Assembly (NCBI RefSeq): GCF_013423485.1
Contig: NZ_JABFFR010000023.1
Coordinates: 62,001-126,000, forward strand
Reading direction: 5' to 3'
Length of the DNA stretch: 64,000 bases
Origin: Azospirillum oleiclasticum
Lineage (GTDB): Bacteria > Pseudomonadota > Alphaproteobacteria > Azospirillales > Azospirillaceae
Position numbers and translations under genes: made by a program. Below are positions 30,011 to 38,197 of the stretch, in pieces; position 1 is the stretch's first letter, and each line of letters opens with the position of its first letter. The notes under the pieces are model-generated. The model was not told where the DNA came from. It saw nothing but the letters and a program-made list of their open reading frames with translations, and searched no databases.

Positions 30011-30336
30011 CAGCCGCGGTCCGACTTGATGATTTCCGTCATGGTCACGCCCAGCCGGTCCTCCACCACCACGACCTCGCCGCGGGCCACCAAGCGGTTG
30101 TTGACGTAGATGTCGATCGCCTCGCCGACCTTGCGGTCCAGCTCCACCACCGCGCCACGGCCGAGCTTGAGGAGCTGGCTCACCTGCATGGTGGACTTGC
30201 CGAGCACCGCGGAAATCTGGACCGGGATGTCGTAGACCGCCTCCAGATCCTTCGCCGGCCCCATTCCGGACTCGTATTCCGCGAGATCGGTACGGCCGCC
30301 GTCGAGGTCGTCGAGGGTGAAATCGTCCTTGGCCAT
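30010..30336 (-). CDS. fliN: Flagellar motor switch protein FliN
   Basis: 108 residues. A short acidic N-terminus is followed by a SpoA/surface-presentation domain (about 35-105) with VQISAVLGKSTMQVSQLLKL and LVARGEVVVVEDRLGV, the FliN hallmark. It builds the lower C-ring and helps dock the export ATPase complex through FliH. It lies between fliH and motA. Confidence 0.95.
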   Translation of the reverse strand: MAKDDFTLDDLDGGRTDLAEYESGMGPAKDLEAVYDIPVQISAVLGKSTMQVSQLLKLGRGAVVELDRKVGEAIDIYVNNRLVARGEVVVVEDRLGVTMTEIIKSDRG

Positions 30337-30389
30337 CGTGCGTCAGGTCTCCGGCCCCGGCTGGGGCATGCGGGAAAAAACGGTCGGCG

Positions 30390-31127
30390 TCATTGCGGCG
30401 GGGCCTCCAGCAGCCGGGCGGCGCAGGCCTCGATCTCCGCGATCAGCTGGGCGGTGTTGCGCTCGGCCCCGCCCTCGGCCCATTCCACCCGGCAGTCGCC
30501 GCGGCCGAGCGACGGTTCCTCCAGAACCATCAGCTTGGCCCCGAAACCGCGGCTGCCGGCCAGGGGTTCCAGCTGTTCACGCACGGGGTCCACCATGTCC
30601 GGGGCGACGCGCACCAGAAGGCGCGGCTCGTCCATCAGCTCGGTCAGGCACTGGCGGACCATGCCCTCGATCTCGCCCAGCCCGTAGCGCCGGCTGTATT
30701 CCGGCAGCAGCTTGCGGACGATGGCGAGCGCCAGATGCACCGGCAGGTCGCGCCGCTCGGCGGCGGCCTGGGCGCGGCCGGTCAGGAGCTGGTCGACGCC
30801 GGCGCCGATGCGGTCGAGCGAGGCGGCGAGGCGTGTTTCGAGCTGCTTCTCCAGCTCCGCCTTGGCCTGCTCGTGCCCGGCCTTGCGGCCGGCGGTGTTG
30901 CCTTCACCGAACCCCTGGCCATAGCCGGCGGCCTTGCCGGCCTTCTCGCCCTCGGCGTAGCCCTGCTGGCGGGCGGCGGCCAGCTCGGCCTCGCTGAAGG
31001 TCGGCGGCGGGGGCGGCGGCGGCTCGGCCGCCACCGGCTCCGGCTCGGGCTCCGGCAGGCGGCGCCCGCGCGGCGCCGGGTCGATGTCGAAGCTGTCGTC
31101 GAAGAGGAACTTGCGGACCGAACTCAT
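30390..31127 (-). CDS. fliH: Flagellar assembly protein FliH
   Basis: 245 residues. It opens with SSVRKFLFDDSFD, a conserved N-terminal segment of alphaproteobacterial FliH/FlbE, followed by a proline run, glycine-spaced repeats (GYAEGEKAGKAAGYGQGFGE) that form the GxxxG helix, and a C-terminal domain binding the FliI ATPase. It recruits the export ATPase to FliN. The gene follows fliF after only 6 bp, where fliG would normally intervene. Confidence 0.88.
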   Translation of the reverse strand: MSSVRKFLFDDSFDIDPAPRGRRLPEPEPEPVAAEPPPPPPPTFSEAELAAARQQGYAEGEKAGKAAGYGQGFGEGNTAGRKAGHEQAKAELEKQLETRLAASLDRIGAGVDQLLTGRAQAAAERRDLPVHLALAIVRKLLPEYSRRYGLGEIEGMVRQCLTELMDEPRLLVRVAPDMVDPVREQLEPLAGSRGFGAKLMVLEEPSLGRGDCRVEWAEGGAERNTAQLIAEIEACAARLLEAPPQ

Positions 31128-31133
31128 GGGGCG

Positions 31134-32801
31134 TCAGCTCTCCTGATAGAGCCAGTTGCGCAGGATCGACACGGCTTCCTCCGGGTGCTTCTCGACGATC
31201 TCGCCCACCTTGCGCAGCGAGGAGGCGCGCACGCGCCCCTCGACGCGGTTGATGTCGATCATCTGCTCCAGCTCCTCGTCGGCCTGGGCGGCTTCCAGCG
31301 CCAGATCCTGGGCGAGGGCGCCGGTGGGGGCGGCCAGCGCCGCGGGCATGCCGGACTGGTCGGTCAGCAGCTTGTCCATCTCGTCGTCGTCCTGCGCCTC
31401 CGCCCGCTCGAAGGCGCGGCTGATCAGCGGGCGGATGACGAGCAGGATGATGAGGACGGCGACGATCCCCAGCACCACCATCTCGGCTATGCGGAAGATG
31501 TCGTCCTTGGTCATGCCGAGGAACATCTCCTCGGGCGGCGGCTGGTCGTCCTCGGGCGACCAGAAGCGCATGTTCACCACTTCGATCGTGTCGCCACGCA
31601 CGGCGTCCAGCCCGACGGCGGTGCGCACCAGCGACTTCAGGCTTTCCATCTCCTGGTCGGAGCGCGGCTGGTAGGTGGGGCGGGCGCCGCCGGCCTGCGG
31701 GGTGTAGACGCCGTCCACCAGCACCGCGACCGACAGGCGGCGCACCTGCCCCGTCTCGCGCACGTGGTTCCGGGTGGTGCGGCTGATCTCGTAGTTGATC
31801 GTCTCCTCGTTGCGGTTCTGCTTGTTGGAGGCGAGTGCGGCGCTGCTGTTGCCGCCGGCCTGGGCGGTGGGCAGGTTCTGGTCCACGGTGACCGGCTGGG
31901 CGGGGTCGCGGTCCTGGCTCTCGTTCGCCTCGTTCACCGTCTGGGTGGAGCGGACGACCTGGCTTTCGGGATCGAAGATCTCGGACTGGGTGGTGATGCG
32001 GTCGAAGTCGAGGTCGGCCGACACTTCGGCCCGCACCTTGCCGTAACCGATGGTGCGGCCCAGCAGATCCTCCACCACCCGCGCCAGCCGGCCTTCATAG
32101 GCCAGCTTCTTCTCCTCCGCCGTCGCCATCAGCAGCTCGTCGCTGTTGCCGCCCATGCCGCGGGCCAGCAGCTTGCCGCGGTCGTCGATGATGGAGATCT
32201 GCGACGGTTCGAGGTTGGGGACGGAGGCGGCGATCAGGTGCTGGATCGCCATGATGTTCTCGCGGCTGAGCTGGGCCCCCGGCTTCAGCTTCAGGAAGAC
32301 GCTGGCGGTGGCCGGGTTCTGCTGGCGGGCGAACAGCTCGCGCTTGGGCAGGACGAGGTGGACGCGCGCCGTCTGCACCCCGGCCAGCGTCGCCACGGTG
32401 CGCGCCATCTCCCCTTCCATGGCGCGCAGGTGGTTGATGTTCTGGATGAAGCTGGTGGTGCCGAAGCCCTCCGGCTTGTCGAACAGCTCGTAGCCGACCG
32501 AGCCGCCGCTGGGCAGGCCGGCCGCCGCCATGCGCATGCGCACCGGGCCCACCTGGTCTGACGGAACCATGATGCGGGTTCCGGTCTTGTCGACCGTATA
32601 AGGAATCTTCGCGGCGTCGAGCTGCTTGGTGATGGCGGCGGCGTCGGAGGTCTGGAGCTCGGCGTAGAGCAGCTCCATGTCGGGGGTGGACAGGCGGGCC
32701 GTCAGGTAGATGAAGAATCCGATGAGCAGCAGCGCCACGCCGCCGATGGCGGCGAGCCGCACCGGCCCGAGATTGCGCAGGGTCTGGATCAGGTTGTTCA
32801 C
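31134..32801 (-). CDS. fliF: Flagellar MS-ring protein FliF
   Basis: About 555 residues from GTG 32801. Membrane helices lie at about 16-38 and 436-458, flanking a large periplasmic region with the YscJ-type ring-building motifs (LYAELQTSDAAAI, ATASVFLKLKPG). The cytoplasmic C-terminus ends EKHPEEAVSILRNWLYQE, the segment that binds FliG. GTG 32801 is chosen because it opens VNNLIQTLRNLGP, typical for the family; a longer frame to 32858 has no domain support. It is the first gene of the flagellar run. Confidence 0.94.
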   Translation of the reverse strand: MNNLIQTLRNLGPVRLAAIGGVALLLIGFFIYLTARLSTPDMELLYAELQTSDAAAITKQLDAAKIPYTVDKTGTRIMVPSDQVGPVRMRMAAAGLPSGGSVGYELFDKPEGFGTTSFIQNINHLRAMEGEMARTVATLAGVQTARVHLVLPKRELFARQQNPATASVFLKLKPGAQLSRENIMAIQHLIAASVPNLEPSQISIIDDRGKLLARGMGGNSDELLMATAEEKKLAYEGRLARVVEDLLGRTIGYGKVRAEVSADLDFDRITTQSEIFDPESQVVRSTQTVNEANESQDRDPAQPVTVDQNLPTAQAGGNSSAALASNKQNRNEETINYEISRTTRNHVRETGQVRRLSVAVLVDGVYTPQAGGARPTYQPRSDQEMESLKSLVRTAVGLDAVRGDTIEVVNMRFWSPEDDQPPPEEMFLGMTKDDIFRIAEMVVLGIVAVLIILLVIRPLISRAFERAEAQDDDEMDKLLTDQSGMPAALAAPTGALAQDLALEAAQADEELEQMIDINRVEGRVRASSLRKVGEIVEKHPEEAVSILRNWLYQES

Positions 32802-33346
32802 GCGCGTGTCCCCGGGCGTCCGGCTGCCTGTTGGAAGGGATCGGCCCGCGACCGCCACGCAGCGGCGGACCGACGGTCAACCCATTGGAGTCTCACGCTC
32901 GGATGCTAGGGACGGTTTGATGAACAGACTCTTAATTCATGGGCAGATTTTGCCCAGTACCCGGCAAATTCTGCCTACCTGCGCGTCATCGCTTGCGCTC
33001 TGTTGCCTGCGTGCCACGAAGTTTTCCTCGCATACTCACGTAATGCGCGCGGCACGGTGACGTCTTGCGGGGGTTGTCGACGCGACCGGCCGCTTCGCAC
33101 GGATGTACGCAGGGGGTAGAGGGTTTGGAGTCTTCTGTACCATTCGGCGTATTGGCGAGAGTGCTGGTTGACATATCGCAAGTCAACGCATACGTACGGT
33201 CCGGTGCATGCTCGCGTTGAGCATGATCGATGAAATCTTTCGGATGACAGCCATTGCGGGCCTTCGGCCCTTTGCCGCCTGGACGCGAGAAAGTCCTGGC
33301 ATTCGGCGGAGGAGGCTACGCATTTCGGGCGGAACGGGAGAACGCT
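32802..33346. other. Intergenic region between fliF and the XRE regulator
   Basis: About 545 bases without a convincing gene. The fliF-proximal part holds AT-rich DNA (32900-32980) with the paired palindromes described separately. The rest has lower GC than the genes around it and must contain the divergent promoters for fliF and the XRE regulator. An in-frame TTG at 33254 could lengthen the regulator but has no domain support. Confidence 0.6.
32940..32976. promoter_or_regulatory. Paired ftr-like palindromes upstream of fliF
   Basis: GGCAGATTTTGCC (32942-32954) and GGCAAATTCTGCC (32963-32975) are two copies of GGCARATTYTGCC with centres 21 bp apart, two helical turns. They lie about 140-175 bases upstream of the fliF start. 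They resemble, from memory, the ftr enhancers bound by Caulobacter FlbD, and flbD is in this operon. FlbD binding is inference. Confidence 0.55.
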
Positions 33347-33838
33347 GTGAAAAAGCGCGGCCGTGAAAAGAAGGAAGGCCTCAACGAGGTCGATGTGTTC
33401 GTCGGGCAGCGCCTGCGCGAACTGCGAATGCTTGCCGGGTTGAGCCAGAGCGATGTAGCGGCGGCTCTGGGGCTGACCTTCCAGCAACTGCAGAAATACG
33501 AGCGCGGTTTCAACCGCGTTTCGGCCAGCCGGCTGTTCAAGCTGGCACAATTCTTCCGTGTCCCGGTGTCGGTCTTCTTCGACGGATTGGACGAACGTGC
33601 CCGTGACGCCGCCAGCGGCGCGCCGCAGGCGGACGAGAACGAGACCACCTTGCGGTCGCGCGAGGCGCTGATGCTCGCGCGCTATTTTCAGAACATCCGC
33701 GACCCGCAGGTGCGCGGTGCCATCCGCGAACTGGCCGAGCGGTGCGCGGACGCTGTGGACAGCGGCGTGCCCGACCTCGCGGTGCAGCCCCCGGCGACCG
33801 GCCGCGGTGCCGGCGATCACCAGGGCGGCCAGGCCTGA
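33347..33838 (+). CDS. XRE/Cro-type transcriptional regulator
   Basis: 163 residues from GTG 33347, preceded by GGGAG about 7 bases upstream. A helix-turn-helix domain of the Cro/C1 type occupies about residues 14-72 (GLSQSDVAAALGLTFQQLQK, then YERG). A C-terminal helical segment (about 95-135) resembles that of rhizobial-type single-domain repressors found in most alphaproteobacteria. The target is unknown; its own promoter and divergent fliF are the nearest candidates. The next gene is convergent. Confidence 0.85.
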   Translation: MKKRGREKKEGLNEVDVFVGQRLRELRMLAGLSQSDVAAALGLTFQQLQKYERGFNRVSASRLFKLAQFFRVPVSVFFDGLDERARDAASGAPQADENETTLRSREALMLARYFQNIRDPQVRGAIRELAERCADAVDSGVPDLAVQPPATGRGAGDHQGGQA

Positions 33839-33841
33839 GCG

Positions 33842-34438
33842 TCAGCCGGGCTTCAACTCCCGATACCGGCGGAGGAAGGCGGTCATCGCCTCCTCCGGTC
33901 CCAGCGGCACGATCGGCTCCGTTGCCGGGGCGGGCAGGTCCCGCCAGTTGACGCGGTGCGGGGCGCAGAGGTCCCTGAGCTCGGTCGCCAGCGCGCGCTG
34001 GTCGGACAGCTTCACCGCCTTCGGTTCCGGATGACGGAAGCCGAAACGCTTGGCGAGCGCCGATTTCAGCGGCTCGATCGCCTGCCGGATCGCGTCGCGG
34101 CCGATCCGCACCTTCCAGGGCGTCGGCCAGTCGCCGGTGAAGGCTTCCTCGCTGTCGTGCATCAGCGCGTCGTACTCGTACCCCTCCGGAGCCAGCCGGC
34201 TGGCCAGCACGCAATGCTGGGCCACACTGTAATAAGCCTGGGTGTTGCCGACGAAGCGGCACTGGTAGGCCAGCGGACGCGCGATGTCGTCGATGTCGAA
34301 ATGGGTGAAGTCGGGGGACTCCAGGTCCACCGTGCGGCCGGAATAGGTCAGCAGCACCGCCGTCGCCTCCGGATAGTCCAGCAGGTCGAACTGGTCGGGA
34401 TGGGCGATGCGTTTGGAGGCGGCGCGGCGTCGGGTCAT
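33842..34438 (-). CDS. HD-domain phosphohydrolase (YfbR-like)
   Basis: 198 residues from ATG 34438. The metal-binding HD motif is visible as a histidine in VAQHC, then HD in ALMHDSEEAFTGD near residue 92, and a late aspartate in LSDQRAL. This layout is that of YfbR-type deoxynucleotide 5'-phosphatases and related HD hydrolases, which often carry the VAQH...LLHD...E pattern. The substrate is not certain. It converges on the XRE gene with only 3 bp between stop codons. Confidence 0.8.
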   Translation of the reverse strand: MTRRRAASKRIAHPDQFDLLDYPEATAVLLTYSGRTVDLESPDFTHFDIDDIARPLAYQCRFVGNTQAYYSVAQHCVLASRLAPEGYEYDALMHDSEEAFTGDWPTPWKVRIGRDAIRQAIEPLKSALAKRFGFRHPEPKAVKLSDQRALATELRDLCAPHRVNWRDLPAPATEPIVPLGPEEAMTAFLRRYRELKPG

Positions 34439-34569
34439 GCCATCCGTGTACCAAACCCCGGCCCCCCCGACAACGCGCGCAAGCTGGCCATGCCCCGTCC
34501 GCCGGACGCCGCTCGCGCGATGCGCGAGACGATGGCAGGCTGTTCGCATCGGCGCTGCCCGAGGCTGCC

Positions 34570-34971
34570 ATGGACCGCTCCGACCAGATCCTCACCGCCA
34601 TCGAGACGCTCGGGCGTACCCTCAACGCGAAGATCGAGTCGACCGCCGCCGAACTGCGCGCCGAATTGCGGGCGGAGATCGGGCGGCTTGAGGCCGCGAT
34701 GAAGACCGAGTTCCGGGTCGTGAACGCCCGGCTGGACGAGCAGCGCCAGACCATCAACGCGCCGATCCCCCAGCGCATCGCCGCGGTCGGCCGGATCGAC
34801 GCCGCGGAGTGGCGGCGGTCGGCCGTTGGCGCGGCGTTTGGTCGCCATGGCCAACTGTTCGCGTATGAATGGGTGAAAGTCCGACGAACAGATATTAGGG
34901 TGCGGCAAACCGAATTGGTCCGCCGCGCGAAAGAATGCGGCCGATCCATCATGGGGAGAACGCCGCCTTGA
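34570..34971 (+). CDS. Small coiled-coil protein, possibly degraded
   Basis: 133 residues. The first 65 form a strong coiled coil (AAELRAELRAEIGRLEAAMK), ending near RLDEQRQTINAPIPQRIAAVG. After about residue 75 the sequence loses its heptads and becomes a basic, irregular tail that overlaps the ribosome site of the next gene. This suggests that the natural protein was shorter or that the tail arose by frameshift. I do not recognise a function. Confidence 0.4.
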   Translation: MDRSDQILTAIETLGRTLNAKIESTAAELRAELRAEIGRLEAAMKTEFRVVNARLDEQRQTINAPIPQRIAAVGRIDAAEWRRSAVGAAFGRHGQLFAYEWVKVRRTDIRVRQTELVRRAKECGRSIMGRTPP

Positions 34972-36656
34972 CGATCCTGAACACCCTGAGCATCGGGCGC
35001 AAACTCGCCATCCTCGTCGGGCTCGCGGTTCTGGGGACGGTGGCGGTCATCCTGTTCGCCGCGGCCGACACGGCCGCCACCATCGAGCGCGAGCGGCGGG
35101 ACCGCGTGCGGACGCTGGTGGAGACGGCCATGAGCCTGGTGCGCACCCAGCACGCGCTGGCGGAGTCCGGGCGCATCGGGGTGGAGCAGGCCAAGCGCGC
35201 GGCGATGGAGGAGGTCGGCCGGCTGCGCTTCGACGGCGACAACTATTTCTGGATCAACGGGCTCGACGCCACCATGCTGATGCATCCGATGCAGCCGGCC
35301 CTGGTCGGCCGCAAGCTGGACGGGGTGCGCGACGCGGCCGGAGCCGCGATCTTCAAGGACATGATCGCGATCGCCGAGCGCGACGGTCAGGGATTCTACC
35401 GCTACTACTGGAAGAACCCGGCCGACGAGGCGCCGCGCGCCAAATCCTCCTACATCGTGCGCTTCGCACCCTGGGGCTGGGTGGTCGGGGCCGGTGTGCA
35501 TGTGGACGATGTCAGCGGCGACGTGCGGGACACCGTGCTCAAGCTCGCGGCGCTGGGGGCGCTGATCGCCGTCGGCGTGCTGGCGATCGCCGCGGCGATC
35601 GCGCGCAGCATCGTGCGGCCGCTGGACGCCCTGTCGGTGGCGATGCGCCGGCTGGCCGCCGACGATCTCGCCGTCACCGTTCCCTTCGCCGGCGTCCGCA
35701 ACGAGGTCGGCGCCATGGCCGATGCCGTCACGGTGTTCAAGGACAACGCGCTGGAGCGTCAGCGCCTGCACGCCACCCAGGCGGAGGAGAACGAGCGCCG
35801 GCACGCCCGCACCGAGCGGCTGGAGCGTTCCCTTCTGGAATTCGACGGCTCCGTCCGCCAGGTGCTGGAGGGTTTCGGGACGGCGTCGGAGCGGTTCCGG
35901 TCGACGGCGCGCGCGCTGGAGGCGATGGCCCAGCGGACGGTCGACCAGAGCGGCCGGGCCGCCGGCAGCGCCAACGGCGTCTCCGCCAACGTCGCGGCCG
36001 TGGCCGGGGCCAGTGCCGGAATGGCGACGGCGGTGGAGGAGATCGCCCGCCAGACCGCCCGCTCCCGTAGCGTCGCCGAGGACGCGCGTGAGCGCGCCAT
36101 CCGCTCGCGCGCGTTGGTGGAAGGGTTGCAGGCCGCCAGCGCGCGGATCGGCGACGTGGTGCAGCTCATCACCGACATCGCGGGTCAGACCAATCTGCTG
36201 GCCCTGAACGCCACCATCGAGGCGGCGCGCGCCGGCGAAGCCGGGAAGGGCTTCGCGGTGGTGGCGACGGAGGTGAAGAACCTCGCCGGCCAGACCGCCA
36301 AGGCCACCGAGGACATCGTCGGGCAGGTGGAGGCCATCCGCGGTGCCGCGTCGGAGACCGCCGGCTCGATCCTGGAGGTGGCCGACGTGATCCAGCAGGT
36401 CAGCGTGATCGCCGCGTCCGTTGCCGCCGCCGTCGAGCGGCAGGCCGACAGCACCCGCGACATCGGCCGCAGCGCCGGGGAGGCCGCGACCGACACCGAG
36501 GCCGTCGCCCAGACGGTGACGGGCATCCGATCCATCGCGGAGGAGGCAAGGCAGGCGGCGGGCGACGTCATGTCCGCGTCCGACGAGATGGAACGCCGCG
36601 CCGCCCACCTGCGCGAGACGGTCGGCCGCTTCGTGACCGACCTGCGCGCCGCGTGA
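34968..36656 (+). CDS. Methyl-accepting chemotaxis protein with single Cache (sCache_2) sensor
   Basis: About 562 residues. TTG 34968 is taken as start because ATGGGGAG at 34951-34958 provides a ribosome site about 9 bases upstream and translation opens TILNTLSIGRKLAILVGL, a typical receptor N-terminus. The periplasmic sensor (about 35-185) is a single Cache domain with YFWINGLDATMLMHPMQP and GFYRYYWKNP, as in carboxylate-sensing sCache_2 receptors. A second helix, HAMP domain and signalling domain with GQTNLLALNATIEAARAGEA follow. The actual ligand is unknown. Confidence 0.94.
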   Translation: MTILNTLSIGRKLAILVGLAVLGTVAVILFAAADTAATIERERRDRVRTLVETAMSLVRTQHALAESGRIGVEQAKRAAMEEVGRLRFDGDNYFWINGLDATMLMHPMQPALVGRKLDGVRDAAGAAIFKDMIAIAERDGQGFYRYYWKNPADEAPRAKSSYIVRFAPWGWVVGAGVHVDDVSGDVRDTVLKLAALGALIAVGVLAIAAAIARSIVRPLDALSVAMRRLAADDLAVTVPFAGVRNEVGAMADAVTVFKDNALERQRLHATQAEENERRHARTERLERSLLEFDGSVRQVLEGFGTASERFRSTARALEAMAQRTVDQSGRAAGSANGVSANVAAVAGASAGMATAVEEIARQTARSRSVAEDARERAIRSRALVEGLQAASARIGDVVQLITDIAGQTNLLALNATIEAARAGEAGKGFAVVATEVKNLAGQTAKATEDIVGQVEAIRGAASETAGSILEVADVIQQVSVIAASVAAAVERQADSTRDIGRSAGEAATDTEAVAQTVTGIRSIAEEARQAAGDVMSASDEMERRAAHLRETVGRFVTDLRAA

Positions 36657-36662
36657 GGCGCC

Positions 36663-37043
36663 TTACAGCGCCATCAGCACCAGCGCCAGCAGCGCCGCCC
36701 CGGTCAGCCCGAAGCGGGGATCGCCGAAGGGATGCGGCACGATGTCGGTACCCGCATCCGTCAGCGCGGCGTGGGCATGGCCTTCCGGATCGGGGCAGCG
36801 GTGGTCGCCGATGGAAAAGCCGCGCAGCACCGCGGCAAGGTCGTCGCGGGCCACCGGCGGCGGCAGGGTCATCAGGCGCCGCGCCGATTTGAAGGGATCG
36901 AGACCGGCGGCCTCCAGCGCGTGGCGCACGGTCACCGGATGTTCGGTCGCGGGATCAACGCCCAGACCGTGGTGCAGCAGACGCCGGTCCGCACCGGCAA
37001 CGGTTCCGGCGGTGCCGGACGCACAGACCATATGGACCCACAT
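36663..37043 (-). CDS. Hypothetical small protein
   Basis: 126 residues from ATG 37043; ATG 37031 is an in-frame alternative. A hydrophilic body with a conserved-looking stretch HPVTVRHALEAAGLDPFKSA ends in a hydrophobic tail (GLTGAALLALVLMAL) that could be a C-terminal membrane anchor. The length, codon use and tight fit between two neighbours suggest that it is real. I recognise no family. Confidence 0.45.
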   Translation of the reverse strand: MWVHMVCASGTAGTVAGADRRLLHHGLGVDPATEHPVTVRHALEAAGLDPFKSARRLMTLPPPVARDDLAAVLRGFSIGDHRCPDPEGHAHAALTDAGTDIVPHPFGDPRFGLTGAALLALVLMAL

Positions 37044-37150
37044 ACCCGCTCTCCCGCAATTCCCTCGCGATCGTCCGGCGCCTCCCCCAGTGATGATATT
37101 TTGCGATGCAGCATTGTTCCCGCCATGATCCACGTCAATAGGCATAGGAC

Positions 37151-38086
37151 CTACGGTCGCAGATCGAGATCCCAGGTCTGGCCGACCATGGGCGGGCCGA
37201 AGCGGTCGTGCGGTTCTTCCGACACCAGCCGGAAGCCGGCGGTTTCGTAGATGCGGCGGGCGGCGGTCAGCACGTTGTTGGTCCACAAGGTCAGCTTGCG
37301 GTAACCGGCGCCGCGGGCGAAGCGGACGCACTCCTCCACCAGGCGCCGGCCGATGCCATGCCCGCGCGCCTCGGGCTCGACCAGCAGCAGCCGCAGCCGC
37401 GCCACCTCGTCGCTGTCGCGCACCACCATCACCGACCCCGCCAGGACGTCCCCCAGTTCGGCGATCAGGCACATTTCGCGGGCCGGATCGAATTTGGCGA
37501 GGAACTGCGCCGCGATCTCCGCCACCAGCGTCTCGAATCCGGCGTTCCAGCCATACTCCCCGGTGTAGAGCACGGCGTGCCGGTGGATGATCCAGCCGAT
37601 GTCGCCCGGCCGGTTCGGGCGCAGCAGGATCGGCCGGGGGCCGTCGCCGCGCCCCTCCAGCACCGCCTCGACCGTCCGCATGGCCGCGGTCAGCCGGCGG
37701 CGGCCGTCGGGGGGCAGGGCATCGACCATCGCCGCGACGTCGGCCTGCGACCGCGCGTCGAGCGCGGCGTAGGCTTTCCGCCCCTCCGTCGTCAGCGCCA
37801 GGATGGATTGCCGCGCGTCCGACGGCGACGGCATGCGGGACACCATGCCGCCGCGCTCGAAGGTGCGCAGGATGCGGCTGAGATAGCCGGGGTCGAGCCC
37901 CAGTTCGCGCGCGATTCCGGCGGCCGTCACTCCCTCGGCGTGTGCCAGCTCGTACAGCACCCGCGCCTCGGTCAGCGAGAAGTCGCTGTTCAGAAGCCCG
38001 TCACGCAGCACCCCGATGCGGCGCGTGTAGAAGCGGTTGAAGCTCCGTACGGCGGCGATGCTCTCGTCTCGCTCGGTGTCGCGCAT
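37151..38086 (-). CDS. MarR-type regulator fused to GNAT acetyltransferase
   Basis: 311 residues from ATG 38086. Residues about 5-145 form a MarR winged helix (ITAAGIARELGLDPGYLSRI-like recognition region, here VTAAGIARELGLD then PGYLSRILRTFERGG). Residues about 155-305 form a GNAT domain with the acetyl-CoA loop region EARGHGIGRRLVEECVRFAR and a late TNNVLTAARRIYETAGF motif. Such fusions are common in soil proteobacteria; the acetyl acceptor and target promoters are unknown. A short AT-rich promoter region lies upstream at 38100-38160. Confidence 0.9.
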   Translation of the reverse strand: MRDTERDESIAAVRSFNRFYTRRIGVLRDGLLNSDFSLTEARVLYELAHAEGVTAAGIARELGLDPGYLSRILRTFERGGMVSRMPSPSDARQSILALTTEGRKAYAALDARSQADVAAMVDALPPDGRRRLTAAMRTVEAVLEGRGDGPRPILLRPNRPGDIGWIIHRHAVLYTGEYGWNAGFETLVAEIAAQFLAKFDPAREMCLIAELGDVLAGSVMVVRDSDEVARLRLLLVEPEARGHGIGRRLVEECVRFARGAGYRKLTLWTNNVLTAARRIYETAGFRLVSEEPHDRFGPPMVGQTWDLDLRP

Positions 38087-38197
38087 GGGACGGGTCCTGC
38101 GGCTCGCGGTTTCGATGGAAGCCAAAATCAATCAATAGATTGCTTTTGTCAACTATATGGTCGAACGCCCTGGGTCGCGAGCGGCGCTTGCCCCCCC

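Noticed and set aside
33003..33017. TGGCACG-N4 motif on the minus strand as a sigma-54 promoter for fliF
   Set aside because: TGGCACG is present, but the -12 element would read CAAC instead of TTGC, so it fails the GG-N10-GC rule.
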